This document shows, piece after piece, positions 39,964 to 50,894 of a stretch of DNA of 64,000 bases. Source of the DNA: Brevundimonas fontaquae (GTDB lineage: Bacteria; Pseudomonadota; Alphaproteobacteria; Caulobacterales; Caulobacteraceae). The notes under the pieces are model-generated. The model saw only the letters and a program-made list of their open reading frames with translations, had not been told where the DNA came from and did not search any database. Location of the stretch: positions 1,674,001 to 1,738,000 of the forward strand of contig NZ_CP070968.1 in NCBI RefSeq assembly GCF_017086445.1. Direction: 5' to 3'. How positions within the stretch are numbered: the stretch's first letter is position 1; every line of letters starts with the position of its first letter. The translations under genes and the position numbers were made by a program.

Positions 39964-42900
39964 ATGCGTAACCTCCTGCTGGCCGCCGCCTCGGTCCTGA
40001 CACTCGCCTTCGCCGCGCCTGCCGTCGCGCAGGAGACGCGCGTTCTCGACAATATGGACGATGCGGCGCGGTGGGAGGCCAGCGCCTCCACCGACGTCCA
40101 CGCCACCGTCTCCGCCGTGGCGGGGCATGAAGGCCGGGCGGTGCGGCTCGACTACGATTTCGACGGCAAGGCGGGCTATGCGGTGCTCAGCCGGCCGCTG
40201 CCGTTCGACCTGCCCGACAACTACGAGATCAGCTTCTGGGTGCGGGGCGCCGGACCGAGCAATACCTTCGAGGTCAAACTGACCGACGCCTCGGCCGACA
40301 ATGTCTGGTGGAAGCAAACGGCGCGCTACGACTTTCCCGACGGCTGGACCAGGTTCGTCATCAAGCGCCGTCAGGTGTCCAAGGCCTGGGGCCCCAGCCC
40401 CGAGACGGTGTTGCGCCGCGCCGAGCGGGTGGAGTTCGTCGTGGTCGCGGCCGAGGGCGGCAAGGGATCGGTGGAGATCGATCAGCTTTCCCTGCGCGCC
40501 CTTCCGGTCGATCCGCCGATCCCGCCTCAACCGGTCGCCAGCGATGGGCAGACGGACTCAACGGCCGCCAATGCCGTCGATCTCGACCCGAAAACCGCCT
40601 GGACCCCGCCCGTGGGCGAGGCGTCGGCCCTGACATTGGACCTGGGCTACGAGCGCGAGTTCGGCGGCGTGATCCTGCGCTGGGGCGAGCGGGGCGCGGC
40701 GAGCGACTATCGCGTTTCCTCCTCCGTGGATGGGCGCGACTGGCGGCCGTTGACGACGGTCACGGGTGGCAATGGCGGCGTCGACTGGTTGAGGACGCCC
40801 GAGGCGACGGCGCGCTGGCTGAGACTGGAACCGCTGAAGCCCGCTCCGGCGCCGGACGTGGTCGGTTCGTCCGGCGCGGGCCAGCGGCTTGGCGCGGCCC
40901 AAGCCACGACCTATGCGCTGAACGAGATCGAGGTCGAACCGCTGACGTTCGGCGCGGACCCCACGGTGTTTCTGGAAGCCGTGGCCAAGGAAAACCGGCG
41001 CGGCCTTTATCCGCGCGGCTTCTCCGGCGAGCAGCCCTACTGGACCCTGGTCGGTGTCGATGGGGGTGGCGAGAGCGGTCTGATTGGTGAGGACGGCGCC
41101 ATCGAACTGCGCCGCGCCGGCCCCAGTATCGAACCCTTCGTGGTCGACAACGGGCGGCTGATCACCTGGGCCGACGTCAATATCGAACAGGGCCTGAAGG
41201 ACGGCGACCTGCCGATCCCGTCGGTGACCTGGACCGCCGACGACTGGACGCTGAAGATCACCAGCTTCGCCGACGGACCGGCGGATCAGGCACAGTTGTG
41301 GGGCCGTTACGACCTGACCAACACCACCAGCCGGCCGCGCACCCTGACCCTGACCCTGGCCGCGCGCCCCATGCAGGTGAATGCGCCGCGTCAGTTCCTG
41401 GCCATTCCCGGCGGCGTCAGCCCGGTGGAGACGATCGCCTGGGACGGCGCCGAACTGAAGCTGAACGACACGGTGCGGGTGCAGCCGTTGGCGGCCCCTG
41501 ATCAGGTCGCGCTGGCGACCTTCGATGCCGGCAGCGATCCGCAGTCCCTGATCCTGCCGTCTGCGCGGCGGCCGGCCGCCGAGGTCATGGCGACGACCGA
41601 CGCCACAGGTTTGGCCGCCGGCGCCCTAACCTACGAGGTGACGCTGCAACCGGGCGAGACACGCACGGTCGGCTGGGTGTCGCAACTGTCGGGCGACCCC
41701 TTGGCGCCTGAGCCGGTGGGGCAGGCGGCGGCTGTGCTTGATACGGTCGAGGCCCGACTGGCGGCCGAATGGCGCGCGAAACTGGATCGGGTCGACCTGA
41801 CCCTGCCGCCCGCAGCCCAGCGGATCGAGGACGCGCTGAAATCCTCGCTGGCCCATATGCTGATGTCGCGTCAGGGGCCGATCCTTCAGCCGGGCACACG
41901 CAGCTACAACCGCTCCTGGATCCGCGACGGCGCCATGATGGCCGAGGGGCTCAACCGGTTGGGCATGGCCGAGCATTCGGCCAACTATCTGCGTTGGTAC
42001 GCCCCCTATGTGTTCGAGAACGGAAAGGCGCCGTGCTGCGTCGATGCGCGCGGCGCTGATCCGGTGCCCGAGAATGACAGCCACGGCGAGTTCGTCTTCC
42101 TGGCCGCCGAGACCTATCGCTACACGAAGGACGAGGCCCTGCTGCGCCAGGTCTGGCCGCAGGTGCAAAAGTCGATCGCCTATATGGACGAGCTGCGCGC
42201 CTCGACCCGGACGACGGCCTTCCAGGCGCCGGATCAGCGTCACCTGTATGGCCTGTTGCCGCCGACGATCAGCCACGAGGGTTATTCGGACAAGGCGGCC
42301 TATTCCTACTGGGACGATTTCTGGGGCCTGCTGGGCTACAAGGACGCGGTCTTCATTGCCGAGACGCTGGGCGATGCAGACGCCGCCGCCCGCTATGCGG
42401 CGACGCGGGATCAGTTCGCCGCCGACATCCGGGCGTCGATCACGGCGACGGCGGCCCATCATGGCATCGACTGGATCGCGGGCGCCGCGGACCGGGGCGA
42501 TTTCGACGCCACCTCGACCACCATCGCCCTGTCTCCAGCGGGCGAACAGGATAATCTTCCGCCCGAGCTTATGGCGCGAACCTTCGACCTGTATTGGGAA
42601 AACTTCCAGAATCGTTTGACCAACCGCACGGCGTGGAGGGACTACACCCCCTACGAATGGCGGCTGGTCGGCGCCTATGTGCGGCTGGGTCAGAAGGACC
42701 GGGCGCTGGATGTGCTGGACTTCCTGATGGCCGACCGTCGGCCCGAGGCCTGGAACGGCTGGGCCGAGGTCGTGGGCCGCGAAAAGCGCGAGCCGCGCTT
42801 CATCGGCGACATGCCGCACGCCTGGATCAGCTCGGACTATATCCGTTCGGCGCTCGATCTATTCGCCTATGAGCGGGACAGCGATCACGCCCTGGTGCTG

Positions 42901-43179
42901 GCGGCCGGCGTGCCTGAGGCCTGGCTGGACACGAAGGAGGGGGTTGGGGTGCGGGACCTGCGCACGGCCTATGGGCCGCTGACCTACGCCTATCGCAAGG
43001 AAGGCCAGGGCTACGTCCTCACCCTGGGCGACGGCGCGATGCCGCCGGGCGGCTTCGTCCTGCAATGGCCGGCGGAGCACGGACGGCCGGAGCGGGCACG
43101 GATCGATGGCCGCTCAGCGACGTGGTCGGGTGATGAACTGGTCGTTCCGGCAGGGGCGCGGCGGGTGCAGTTGCGCTAA
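39964..43179 (+). CDS. Secreted multidomain protein with discoidin module and six-hairpin glycosidase-like domain
   Basis: 1071 aa, signal peptide ending APAVAQ. Residues about 25-180: beta-sandwich carbohydrate-binding-like domain (YEISFWVRGAGPSNTFEVKL); 190-325: F5/8 type C (discoidin)-like domain (STAANAVDLDPKTAWTPP, LTLDLGYEREFGGVILRWG); then a long beta region; about 610-980: (alpha/alpha)6 domain (YNRSWIRDGAMMAEGLNRLG, ENDSHGEFVFLAAETYRYTK, FIGDMPHAWISSDYIRSA). This layout fits a glycoside hydrolase acting on the operon's glucan in the periplasm or outside. Exact GH family and linkage not known. Last gene of the operon. Confidence 0.8.
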   Translation: MRNLLLAAASVLTLAFAAPAVAQETRVLDNMDDAARWEASASTDVHATVSAVAGHEGRAVRLDYDFDGKAGYAVLSRPLPFDLPDNYEISFWVRGAGPSNTFEVKLTDASADNVWWKQTARYDFPDGWTRFVIKRRQVSKAWGPSPETVLRRAERVEFVVVAAEGGKGSVEIDQLSLRALPVDPPIPPQPVASDGQTDSTAANAVDLDPKTAWTPPVGEASALTLDLGYEREFGGVILRWGERGAASDYRVSSSVDGRDWRPLTTVTGGNGGVDWLRTPEATARWLRLEPLKPAPAPDVVGSSGAGQRLGAAQATTYALNEIEVEPLTFGADPTVFLEAVAKENRRGLYPRGFSGEQPYWTLVGVDGGGESGLIGEDGAIELRRAGPSIEPFVVDNGRLITWADVNIEQGLKDGDLPIPSVTWTADDWTLKITSFADGPADQAQLWGRYDLTNTTSRPRTLTLTLAARPMQVNAPRQFLAIPGGVSPVETIAWDGAELKLNDTVRVQPLAAPDQVALATFDAGSDPQSLILPSARRPAAEVMATTDATGLAAGALTYEVTLQPGETRTVGWVSQLSGDPLAPEPVGQAAAVLDTVEARLAAEWRAKLDRVDLTLPPAAQRIEDALKSSLAHMLMSRQGPILQPGTRSYNRSWIRDGAMMAEGLNRLGMAEHSANYLRWYAPYVFENGKAPCCVDARGADPVPENDSHGEFVFLAAETYRYTKDEALLRQVWPQVQKSIAYMDELRASTRTTAFQAPDQRHLYGLLPPTISHEGYSDKAAYSYWDDFWGLLGYKDAVFIAETLGDADAAARYAATRDQFAADIRASITATAAHHGIDWIAGAADRGDFDATSTTIALSPAGEQDNLPPELMARTFDLYWENFQNRLTNRTAWRDYTPYEWRLVGAYVRLGQKDRALDVLDFLMADRRPEAWNGWAEVVGREKREPRFIGDMPHAWISSDYIRSALDLFAYERDSDHALVLAAGVPEAWLDTKEGVGVRDLRTAYGPLTYAYRKEGQGYVLTLGDGAMPPGGFVLQWPAEHGRPERARIDGRSATWSGDELVVPAGARRVQLR

Positions 43180-43190
43180 CGATCTGCGTC

Positions 43191-43334
43191 CCTTCTCCCA
43201 TTGTGAGAAGGTGGCCCGAAGGGCCGGATGAGGGTCGACCGGTGGATCAGGTGGCTGCAGCGACCCTCACCCTTTCGCGCAAGACCGATCGCTACGCTCT
43301 CGGGCGCTCAAGCCCTCTCCCAATGGGAGAGGGG
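43191..43334. repeat. Intergenic hairpin repeat pair
   Basis: Two inverted copies of a repeat with CTTCTCCCATTG-type stem and GGCCCGAAGGGCC / GGATGAGGGTC segments face each other; the second ends CCCTCTCCCAATGGGAGAGGG (43314-43334). It separates the convergent glycosidase and ATPase genes and may end transcription from both sides. Similar GAGAGGG-type repeats are common between genes in alphaproteobacteria. Confidence 0.55.
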
Positions 43335-44423
<1,089 letters not shown>

Positions 44424-44462
44424 GCTTCCTGCTTTCCTGACCCGTTTTTGTTTTGCCGCACC

Positions 44463-44474
44463 GTAACCGGTTAC
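44463..44474. promoter_or_regulatory. LacI-type operator before the ABC ATPase gene
   Basis: GTAACCGGTTAC is a perfect 12-bp palindrome 40 bp upstream of the ATPase start (minus strand), with extended match C/A on the sides. It differs from the operator before lacI (4713-4726) at one central base. Probably the site at which the locus regulator controls the ATPase. Confidence 0.65.
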
Positions 44475-44501
44475 ATGGCGGGATCAATGGCGCGAGACGT
44501 T

Positions 44502-45149
44502 TCAGTCGCGGTCAGGGGCTCCCAGTGGGAAATAGTCGCGATAGGGTCGGGCTTCGTCCACGCAGCGGGCGAAGGACGGACGGGCCAGCAGCCGGGCGCG
44601 ATAGGCCTTGAGCGTCTCGAACCGTTCCGGGATCGGGTGTGTCCAGTCGGCGTAGAAGAGGGCAGGCGCGGCGGCGCAGTCGGCCAAGCTGAACCCGTGA
44701 TCGGTGGCCCATTCGCGTCCCGTCAGCCGCTGATCCAGCCAGGCGTAGGTCGTCTCCAGCATCTTGCGCGCCTCGGCGTCGCCCAGCGGGTCGCGGTCGG
44801 TCTCGGCGCGCATCGAGTTGAAGACGATCCGGCCCTGGGGCGTCGAGACGTAGTTGTCGAACACCCGATCCATCATCCGCACTTCGACGGCGGCTGCGGC
44901 ATCGTGGGGGATCAGGCGAACGGGGCCGGGATAATGCGCTTGTAGATGTTCGATGATGGAGGCGGATTCAAGCACCGTCGTCTCGCCGTCCTGCAGGACT
45001 GGGAACCGCTTGAGCGGCCATAGGGCACGCAGTTCCGCATTGGCCGACGGATCTTCCAGCGTGCGGTATTCGAAGGCGATGTCGTTCTCATAGAAGGCGA
45101 TCAGCGCCTTCTGGCAAAAGGAGGAGAAGGGGTGGGCGTAGAGTTTCAT
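44502..45149 (-). CDS. Glutathione S-transferase family protein
   Basis: 215 aa. N-terminal thioredoxin-like domain: KLYAHPFSSFCQKALIAFYEN, with a Ser/Cys pair at the usual active site, cis-Pro RFPVLQDG and the glutathione-binding ESASIIEHL. C-terminal helical domain: WLDQRLTGREWATDHGFSLADCAAAPALFYADW. Cytosolic detoxification enzyme; substrate unknown. Transcribed away from the TonB receptor at 45286 and downstream of its own short promoter region. Confidence 0.9.
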   Translation of the reverse strand: MKLYAHPFSSFCQKALIAFYENDIAFEYRTLEDPSANAELRALWPLKRFPVLQDGETTVLESASIIEHLQAHYPGPVRLIPHDAAAAVEVRMMDRVFDNYVSTPQGRIVFNSMRAETDRDPLGDAEARKMLETTYAWLDQRLTGREWATDHGFSLADCAAAPALFYADWTHPIPERFETLKAYRARLLARPSFARCVDEARPYRDYFPLGAPDRD

Positions 45150-45205
45150 CGCGTCCTCCAGACCAGTCGTCCGATGCGACTTTCACCCGGCATGACTGGG
45201 AGTCA

Positions 45206-45240
45206 ATTTGCAAATCTGCAAAATTACGCTTTCGCAAAAT
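45206..45240. promoter_or_regulatory. A/T-rich GCAAA repeat region before TonB receptor
   Basis: Palindrome ATTTGCAAAT (45206-45215) and three GCAAA copies (45210, 45218, 45234) in an unusually A/T-rich patch between the divergent GST and receptor genes. It is a likely regulatory region; the binding protein is unknown. Confidence 0.35.
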
Positions 45241-45285
45241 GGCGGCGCTGGATAGAAGCCCGCCACAGATCGCGGGGACCACGAC

Positions 45286-47904
45286 ATGACACAGCGCAAA
45301 ATCCTGATGGCGACGGTTTCGGTCGCCTGGCTGGCGGTCGCCGGAGCCGTGCAGGCGCAGGAAGCGTCGCGCGTGGACGACATCGTCGTCACCGGCTCGC
45401 GGATCGCGGGCGGCGAGCGGATCGCACTGGTAGAGACTGTGGCCCGCGAAACAATCGCCGCCGCCGGGATCGCCGATGCGTCTCAGTTGGTCCGGCTGGT
45501 CACGGCCAACTCGGGCTCGGAGGCCCAGGTGGATCAGCTGAACCAGCCGCAGAGTTCGGGCACGGCCCAGTTCAACCTGCGCAATCTCGGCCTCGGCTCG
45601 ACCCTGGTCCTGGTGGACGGCCAGCGGTGGACCAACAGCGCCGTGGTGGCGACGGACGGCTCGGGCTTCGTCGACATCAACTCGCTGGTTCCGATGATCG
45701 CGCTTCAGCGGGTCGAGGTGGTCAAGGACGGCGCCTCGGCGGTCTATGGCTCCGACGCGGTGGCGGGCGTGGTCAACTTCATCACCCGGCGGGGCGTGGA
45801 CCGGCCAGAAGTCAGCGCCAAATACGCCGTAGCCGACGGATCGGAAGAGAGCGTGATCGAGGCGCTCGGCGGGTTCGGCCTGCTGGGCGGTGACCTGACG
45901 CTGGCGGCCTCGCATTTCCATCGTTCGGCCCTGGGGTCGGACGAGCGGGACTTCACCCAGGCTGAACGCTATGGCCGCGCGGCCTGGACGGCCGTGACCA
46001 GCTATGGCCAGCCGGGTTCCTATTTCCGACCCAGCCGCAACGGTTTTTCGCCCGATCCGGCGTGCGGCAATCCGGCGTTCGGCAGCGCCTATCTGAACTC
46101 GCCCACGGACGCCTTCTGCCGGCTCGACTATTCGGACTTCTTCGATCTGGTCCCGGAGGAGACGCGCACGCAGCTGTTCGCGGATTACCGGCGCCCCGTG
46201 GGCGACATGACCCTGTCGCTGCAAGGGGCTTGGTCGGCGACGAACACCATCGCGCGCCAGTCGCCGTCGCTGCCGATCCTGGCGCGGTCGCTGACGGTGC
46301 CGGCGAGCCATCCCGACAATCCGTTCGGCGAGGCGGTGCTGTTCCGGGGGCGGCTGCTGGGGGCGGAGGCCGGCGCGTCTCAGGCCGAGTTCGACTATCA
46401 CACATGGCGCCTGGCCGCCGGGCTGGATGGACGTTTCGGCAATGGCTGGACCTGGAACCTGTCGGCGACCAGCAGCCGTCAGCACGTCGCCTATGACAAG
46501 CCCGACACCATCGGCAGCGCCTTGCAGAATGCGCTGAACGGCCTGGGCGGGGCGGGCTGCAGTCCCGCCACGGGGACGCCCGGCGTCGGCGCCTGCCAGT
46601 ATTTCAACCCGTTCGGCAGCGCCTACCTGGGGACCGGGACGGCGAACACCACTGCCCTGATCGACAGCCTGATCGGCTCGACCGGCCTGCGGGGCGCGGC
46701 GACCCTGACGACGGCGGACGCCTCGACCAGCGGCGAGGCCCTGGCCTGGGCCGGCGGATCGGTCGATGTCGCCGTCGGCGCTCAGTATCGCCGCAGCGGC
46801 TTCCGTCACGACTGGAGCGATCTGGTGAACCGGGGGGATCTGCTGACGGCGGGGGTGTCGCCGGACTTCGAGGGCGATCAGGAAGCCTTGGCCGCCTTTG
46901 CCGAGGCCCGCCTCCATCTGGGCGACCGGATCGAGGCGCAGCTGGCCGGGCGCTACGAATCCTACGACGGCAACGAGGGCCGGTTCAGCCCCAAGGCCGC
47001 GATCCGGTGGGATGTCACCGACGCCCTGGCCCTGCGCGCGTCGTGGGGACAGGGGTTCCGGGCGCCGTCGGTCTATGCCCAGTCGGGAGCGCAGGCGTCG
47101 CAGCCGTCGGTGTTCGACCGGGGGGCGTTCGTCTTCGTCAACACCCTGACCTCGGGCCGGGCCGACCTGAAGCCCGAGAAGTCCGAGAGCCTGAACCTGG
47201 GAGCGGTCTGGACGCCGATCGAAGGGCTGGAGTTGGGCGTCGACGCCTGGCGGTTCGACTATGCCGATCAGGTGGTCAAGGAGTCGGCCCAGGCCATCAT
47301 CAACCAGGCGGCGGCCGATACGGCGGCGGGGCGGACCGGCACGGCGGCGCAGAGCCGCATCACCCGTTCGGCCAGCGGCGCCCTGACCTCCGTGCAGCTG
47401 TATTTCGTCAACGCCTCGTCCATCGAGACGCAAGGCATCGACCTGTCGGGCCGCTATCGGCGCGGCCTGTGGGGCGGGGAGGCGACGGCCTCGGCGATCT
47501 GGACCTATGTGGACGCCTATGACATCCGGCTGGACGCGTCGGCCGCCAAGGTGTCGGGCGTGGGTTCGACCAACCTGAACAACATCGGCCGGTCCCTGCC
47601 GCGCAATCGCGGGGAGTTCGCCCTGGGCTGGAGCGGCGGGGCGAACGCGGTGACGGCCCTGGTCCACTATACCGACGGATACGCCAATGACCGCAGCGGC
47701 ATCACCGACGCCAGCATCGCCAGCCAGACGACGGTCGATCTGCTCTACAGCCGCACGATCCGCGCTGACCTGGATCTGTCGTTCGGGGTGGTCAATGTGG
47801 CCGACAAGGCGCCGCCCCTGGCGCAGTTCGCCTTGGGCTATGACCCGGTCGTGGCCGATCCGCGCGGGCGGGTGGTCAGCATTGGCCTGAGCAAGCGGTT
47901 CTGA
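45286..47904 (+). CDS. TonB-dependent outer-membrane receptor
   Basis: 872 aa. Signal peptide ends AVQAQ; TonB box DDIVVTGSRI; plug domain with GSTLVLVDGQRW, VEVVKDGASAVYGSDAVAG and FITRRG; 22-strand barrel ending VVSIGLSKRF with the terminal Phe. Intact, unlike the receptor split by the island. Its ligand is not evident: neighbours are a GST and a membrane protein, and no LacI-type palindrome was seen upstream. Confidence 0.92.
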   Translation: MTQRKILMATVSVAWLAVAGAVQAQEASRVDDIVVTGSRIAGGERIALVETVARETIAAAGIADASQLVRLVTANSGSEAQVDQLNQPQSSGTAQFNLRNLGLGSTLVLVDGQRWTNSAVVATDGSGFVDINSLVPMIALQRVEVVKDGASAVYGSDAVAGVVNFITRRGVDRPEVSAKYAVADGSEESVIEALGGFGLLGGDLTLAASHFHRSALGSDERDFTQAERYGRAAWTAVTSYGQPGSYFRPSRNGFSPDPACGNPAFGSAYLNSPTDAFCRLDYSDFFDLVPEETRTQLFADYRRPVGDMTLSLQGAWSATNTIARQSPSLPILARSLTVPASHPDNPFGEAVLFRGRLLGAEAGASQAEFDYHTWRLAAGLDGRFGNGWTWNLSATSSRQHVAYDKPDTIGSALQNALNGLGGAGCSPATGTPGVGACQYFNPFGSAYLGTGTANTTALIDSLIGSTGLRGAATLTTADASTSGEALAWAGGSVDVAVGAQYRRSGFRHDWSDLVNRGDLLTAGVSPDFEGDQEALAAFAEARLHLGDRIEAQLAGRYESYDGNEGRFSPKAAIRWDVTDALALRASWGQGFRAPSVYAQSGAQASQPSVFDRGAFVFVNTLTSGRADLKPEKSESLNLGAVWTPIEGLELGVDAWRFDYADQVVKESAQAIINQAAADTAAGRTGTAAQSRITRSASGALTSVQLYFVNASSIETQGIDLSGRYRRGLWGGEATASAIWTYVDAYDIRLDASAAKVSGVGSTNLNNIGRSLPRNRGEFALGWSGGANAVTALVHYTDGYANDRSGITDASIASQTTVDLLYSRTIRADLDLSFGVVNVADKAPPLAQFALGYDPVVADPRGRVVSIGLSKRF

Positions 47905-47972
47905 CCAAGCGGTTCTGATCGGCGGTTGCGCGGTCAACCGGGCGGTGTATGCATCCCCTAGGGGAGAATCCG

Positions 47973-48689
47973 ATGACCGACGGCGAGACGACGCGCAAAC
48001 AGGCGTTCAAGGACCTGTCCGAGGATACGCTGGGCTTCGGCGGCGCCGAGGTGCGGACCGCGCGTGACCTGCTGGTGCGGCCCCGGCTGGTGCTTCAGGC
48101 CTGGATGATCGAGGGACCGACGGGCGGCGGGCGCTACGCCAAGCCGCTGAGGCTGTATCTGGCGCTGAACGCGATCCTGATGCTGGTGGTCTTCCTGCGC
48201 GGTGGCCTGAGCTTCTATCTGGAAAGCATGCCGGCCGATGTCCTGAACCCCCTGCTTCAGGAAGCGGGCAAGTCGCGCGACGCCTTCATGTCGGACGCCG
48301 ACGGATGGATGTCCCTGGTCGCCGTGCCCATCATGGCGCCCTTCTATGCTCTGGCCGCCATGCCGCTGTTTCGCCTGTGGGACGCCGAGGACCTGGGCTT
48401 GAGACGCGGGTTCAGGGCCGCCTTTGCCTATCTGAACGCCTGGACCGTGCCGTTGCTGCCGCTGGCCTGGTTCATGTTCAGCCCCGGCCCGCTGGCCGCA
48501 GCGTGCAGCCTTCTGATGCTGGTGCTGGGCATCGTGGCCTTCATGCGGATGGGGCGGGGACGGTGGTATCGGGGCGTGGTCCCCGGCCTGGCCAAGGCCT
48601 TCGCCGTGATGATCGCCATCGGCCTGTCCAGCGTCATCGCGACCTTCATCGTCATGGTCATCGGCGTCTTCGCCGGATTTGCGGCCTAG
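47973..48689 (+). CDS. DUF3667-like membrane protein
   Basis: 238 aa from ATG 47973 with AGGGGAGA upstream (an earlier ATG at 47949 lacks one). Cytosolic N-terminus (QAFKDLSEDTLGFGGAEVRTARDLLVRP) then LVLQAWMIEGPTGGGRYAKPLRLYLALNAI and four to five helices. This resembles DUF3667/YckA-like proteins of unknown role. 68 bp after the TonB receptor, possibly in one transcript. Confidence 0.65.
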   Translation: MTDGETTRKQAFKDLSEDTLGFGGAEVRTARDLLVRPRLVLQAWMIEGPTGGGRYAKPLRLYLALNAILMLVVFLRGGLSFYLESMPADVLNPLLQEAGKSRDAFMSDADGWMSLVAVPIMAPFYALAAMPLFRLWDAEDLGLRRGFRAAFAYLNAWTVPLLPLAWFMFSPGPLAAACSLLMLVLGIVAFMRMGRGRWYRGVVPGLAKAFAVMIAIGLSSVIATFIVMVIGVFAGFAA

Positions 48690-48990
48690 ACGGTCGCCCG
48701 ACAAAAACACCGTCTAATTCGTCTACTTTGTCTAATTCGGCGGCAGGCGAGTTCGCCCTGCGGCTCGCCGACGCGTGCGGTTTGCGACCGTGCTGTGATG
48801 TTTTCAAAGACCCGCCGACATCATAACCCCGTCGCAACGCGCGTCAGGTCGAATGACGCAGAAGCCGGATAAGTAGCTGACAATGTTGCTGGATTGTTGT
48901 CGAGGTTGGATGGGAAGAGGTTGGATCTGTCCGTAGCGAGGCCAAGGCTGTGACGAAGCTGCGGTCTTTGTGAAAGTCAGCTACGGGTGC
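48690..48990. other. 301-bp gene-free stretch
   Basis: No gene recognised. It contains a direct repeat GTCTAATTCG (48712-48721, 48730-48739) and becomes less G+C-rich toward the low-G+C gene on its right. It may be the edge of a small acquired segment. Confidence 0.4.
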
Positions 48991-49836
48991 TTAACCGCCG
49001 TTGCTAGGCGGCTGTTCAGTTAAAAGGATATCCTCGGTGGGGCTGGGAAAAAAATACACCCGATCAAACTTGCTCTTGATAGGCAGCTTGAAATCAACGC
49101 CCGCAAACGATTTTGCAAGTGAAACAAAGCGAGCATCAGGTACATTTTCCGTGCCGCAGATAGGAGGAACCAGCCCAGAGATGATTAAAAGCCAATGCTC
49201 ATCGCAAGAGGCGTAGTTCTTGAGCCTTTGCTCCTTGGCGGCGATGACTTTTCCCACGTCATTTTGCGTTAGATTTTCTACGAATGCGCTTCGCCACGTC
49301 GTGAGAGATGTAGTCTTGTTTCCATCGTTTAAGATCTGGATGTGCTGAATAAAACGTGGAATCTCAGGACATTCGATCTTCGGCTGCTTGGAATGTGGAA
49401 TGTCCGCATGACTGCGAACCAGCAGAATTACCGAGTGAGGGTCCATTTTCGCTGACGCTGAATTGATTAGCGACACAATGTGATCAAGCGCTTCCTCACA
49501 CTCTAGCTTGTTCACCTCGGTATTATCTTCGCAACAAAGGCCGATTTCTATTGGGAGAGAAGATTTAGACAGTTTAAGCAACCGATTAGCAAACCATTCC
49601 TGAGCAGCCTCTATCTGCTTTGTGTTTTTGCCATTTACGCCAGATCGATGCGCCTCGGTGACCTCGACCCCGATATTTTTTCCGTGATAGGACATAATAA
49701 AATCGGGCTGCTCGGTATCCTCAAGTCCGTCCCACTGGACTCCCGCAGCGACCATACACCAGTGAAACGCTGCAAGCTCAGCAGCCTTCTTCGGGTTAGT
49801 CGCCAACTTCACGGTTAGTGAGGCGAGATCGTTCAT
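48991..49836 (-). CDS. Low-G+C orphan gene, possible PD-(D/E)XK-like nuclease
   Basis: 281 aa; base composition is clearly lower in G+C than all neighbours and codon use has many A/T-ending codons, a sign of transfer. PDFIMSYHGKNIGVEVTEA (about residues 44-62) has the layout of a PD-(D/E)XK site with beta strands around PD and E-V-T-E, although the usual Lys is replaced by Thr. Rest of the protein is helical with two Cys pairs (GLCCEDN, YASCDEHW). No partner genes of a restriction system are adjacent. Family assignment is tentative. Confidence 0.6.
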   Translation of the reverse strand: MNDLASLTVKLATNPKKAAELAAFHWCMVAAGVQWDGLEDTEQPDFIMSYHGKNIGVEVTEAHRSGVNGKNTKQIEAAQEWFANRLLKLSKSSLPIEIGLCCEDNTEVNKLECEEALDHIVSLINSASAKMDPHSVILLVRSHADIPHSKQPKIECPEIPRFIQHIQILNDGNKTTSLTTWRSAFVENLTQNDVGKVIAAKEQRLKNYASCDEHWLLIISGLVPPICGTENVPDARFVSLAKSFAGVDFKLPIKSKFDRVYFFPSPTEDILLTEQPPSNGG

Positions 49837-50079
49837 TTGCGAAGCCTATGCGACGGGGCCCAGCGGTTCAATGGAAACGCTCAGGTCCGCCATGGGTCGA
49901 TTTTGCTCGTCGGAAGAATAGAAAAATTCCGACATCGCCCGGTCCGTCATAACGGGGCCATGCCTCGTATGGAGGGCACTGCTATAGCAATAATTGCCAT
50001 AATGGGTGGAGTTGCTTTGCTGGCGGTATAGCTGGGCGTGCAGGGGCTGACCTGTGATCAAGGGGGATCGAGATGCGAA

Positions 50080-50520
50080 ATGGTGAGGGTTTCGAAACGC
50101 GCGTTTCTTGCGGTGGCGCTTCTGCCCATGGCGGGCGCGATGACTGATCAGCCTGGCCGGATCACCGGCATCGGCGGCGTGTTTGTCAAAAGCGCCGACC
50201 CCAAGGCCCTGGCCAGGTGGTATCGCGAGGTGCTGGGCCTAGACGTGGCGTCATGGGGTGGGGCGGCCCTAGCCTATGACGCGCCCGGTCATCCGCCCAA
50301 GGTGTCGTGGATGGCGTTCCCGCAGACCAGCGATCACATGGCGCCGTCGCCGCGTGAGTTCATGATCAACTTCGCCGTCGACGACATGGACGCGATGATC
50401 GCGCGGCTGGGGGCGAACGACGTGCCCATCCTGGCGCACGGTGAAGACAATCCGTTCGGCCGCTTCATCTGGATTCAGGATCCCGACGGGACGAAGATCG
50501 AGCTGTGGCAGCCGAAATAG
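50080..50520 (+). CDS. Exported VOC/glyoxalase-like protein
   Basis: 146 aa from ATG 50080; GTG 50083 possible. N-terminal signal-like helix (RAFLAVALLPMAGAM). One VOC beta-alpha-beta-beta-beta unit pair: GVFVKSADPKALARWYREVLGL, FAVDDMDAMIARL, and ending RFIWIQDPDGTKIELWQ with the metal-ligand Glu. Substrate unknown. An export signal is uncommon for the family. Confidence 0.75.
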   Translation: MVRVSKRAFLAVALLPMAGAMTDQPGRITGIGGVFVKSADPKALARWYREVLGLDVASWGGAALAYDAPGHPPKVSWMAFPQTSDHMAPSPREFMINFAVDDMDAMIARLGANDVPILAHGEDNPFGRFIWIQDPDGTKIELWQPK

Positions 50521-50545
50521 AGCCCAGCATGAACAGACGGCGGCC

Positions 50546-50833
50546 CTAGGCGCCGCGCCAGGGAGACAGCACGGAATAGCGAGTGACCTCCCTGGCGCCC
50601 GACCTTGCCGCGCGGATCAGGTTGCGATCGGCAAGGTGTCGCACCGCGTCCTGAACGCTGCGCTTGGACAGGCCTGTCTGCTCCGCCAGTTGGGCATGGC
50701 TGAGGGCGACATCGCCCAGCGCCGCCAGGGACAGATAAACCAGAAACGCCGACGGACGATGGTCATGACCGACCAGGTCTCGCATCAGCGTGTCCAGGAC
50801 GTAGCCGTCGATCGTGTACCGCTTATTGGTCAT
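50546..50833 (-). CDS. Small winged-helix DNA-binding protein
   Basis: 95 aa, a single domain: LSHAQLAEQTGLSKRSVQDAVRHLADRNLIR is a clear helix-turn-helix with a wing (GAREVTRYSVLSPW). Resembles MarR/GntR-type HTH domains without an effector part. Divergent from the VOC gene at 50895. Likely a small repressor; targets unknown. Confidence 0.75.
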   Translation of the reverse strand: MTNKRYTIDGYVLDTLMRDLVGHDHRPSAFLVYLSLAALGDVALSHAQLAEQTGLSKRSVQDAVRHLADRNLIRAARSGAREVTRYSVLSPWRGA

Positions 50834-50894
50834 TTGCCTACGCCCGCGCGATTGACCTAGGCTGGAGCACGCGACGCTCCGAGCCCGAACTCAC

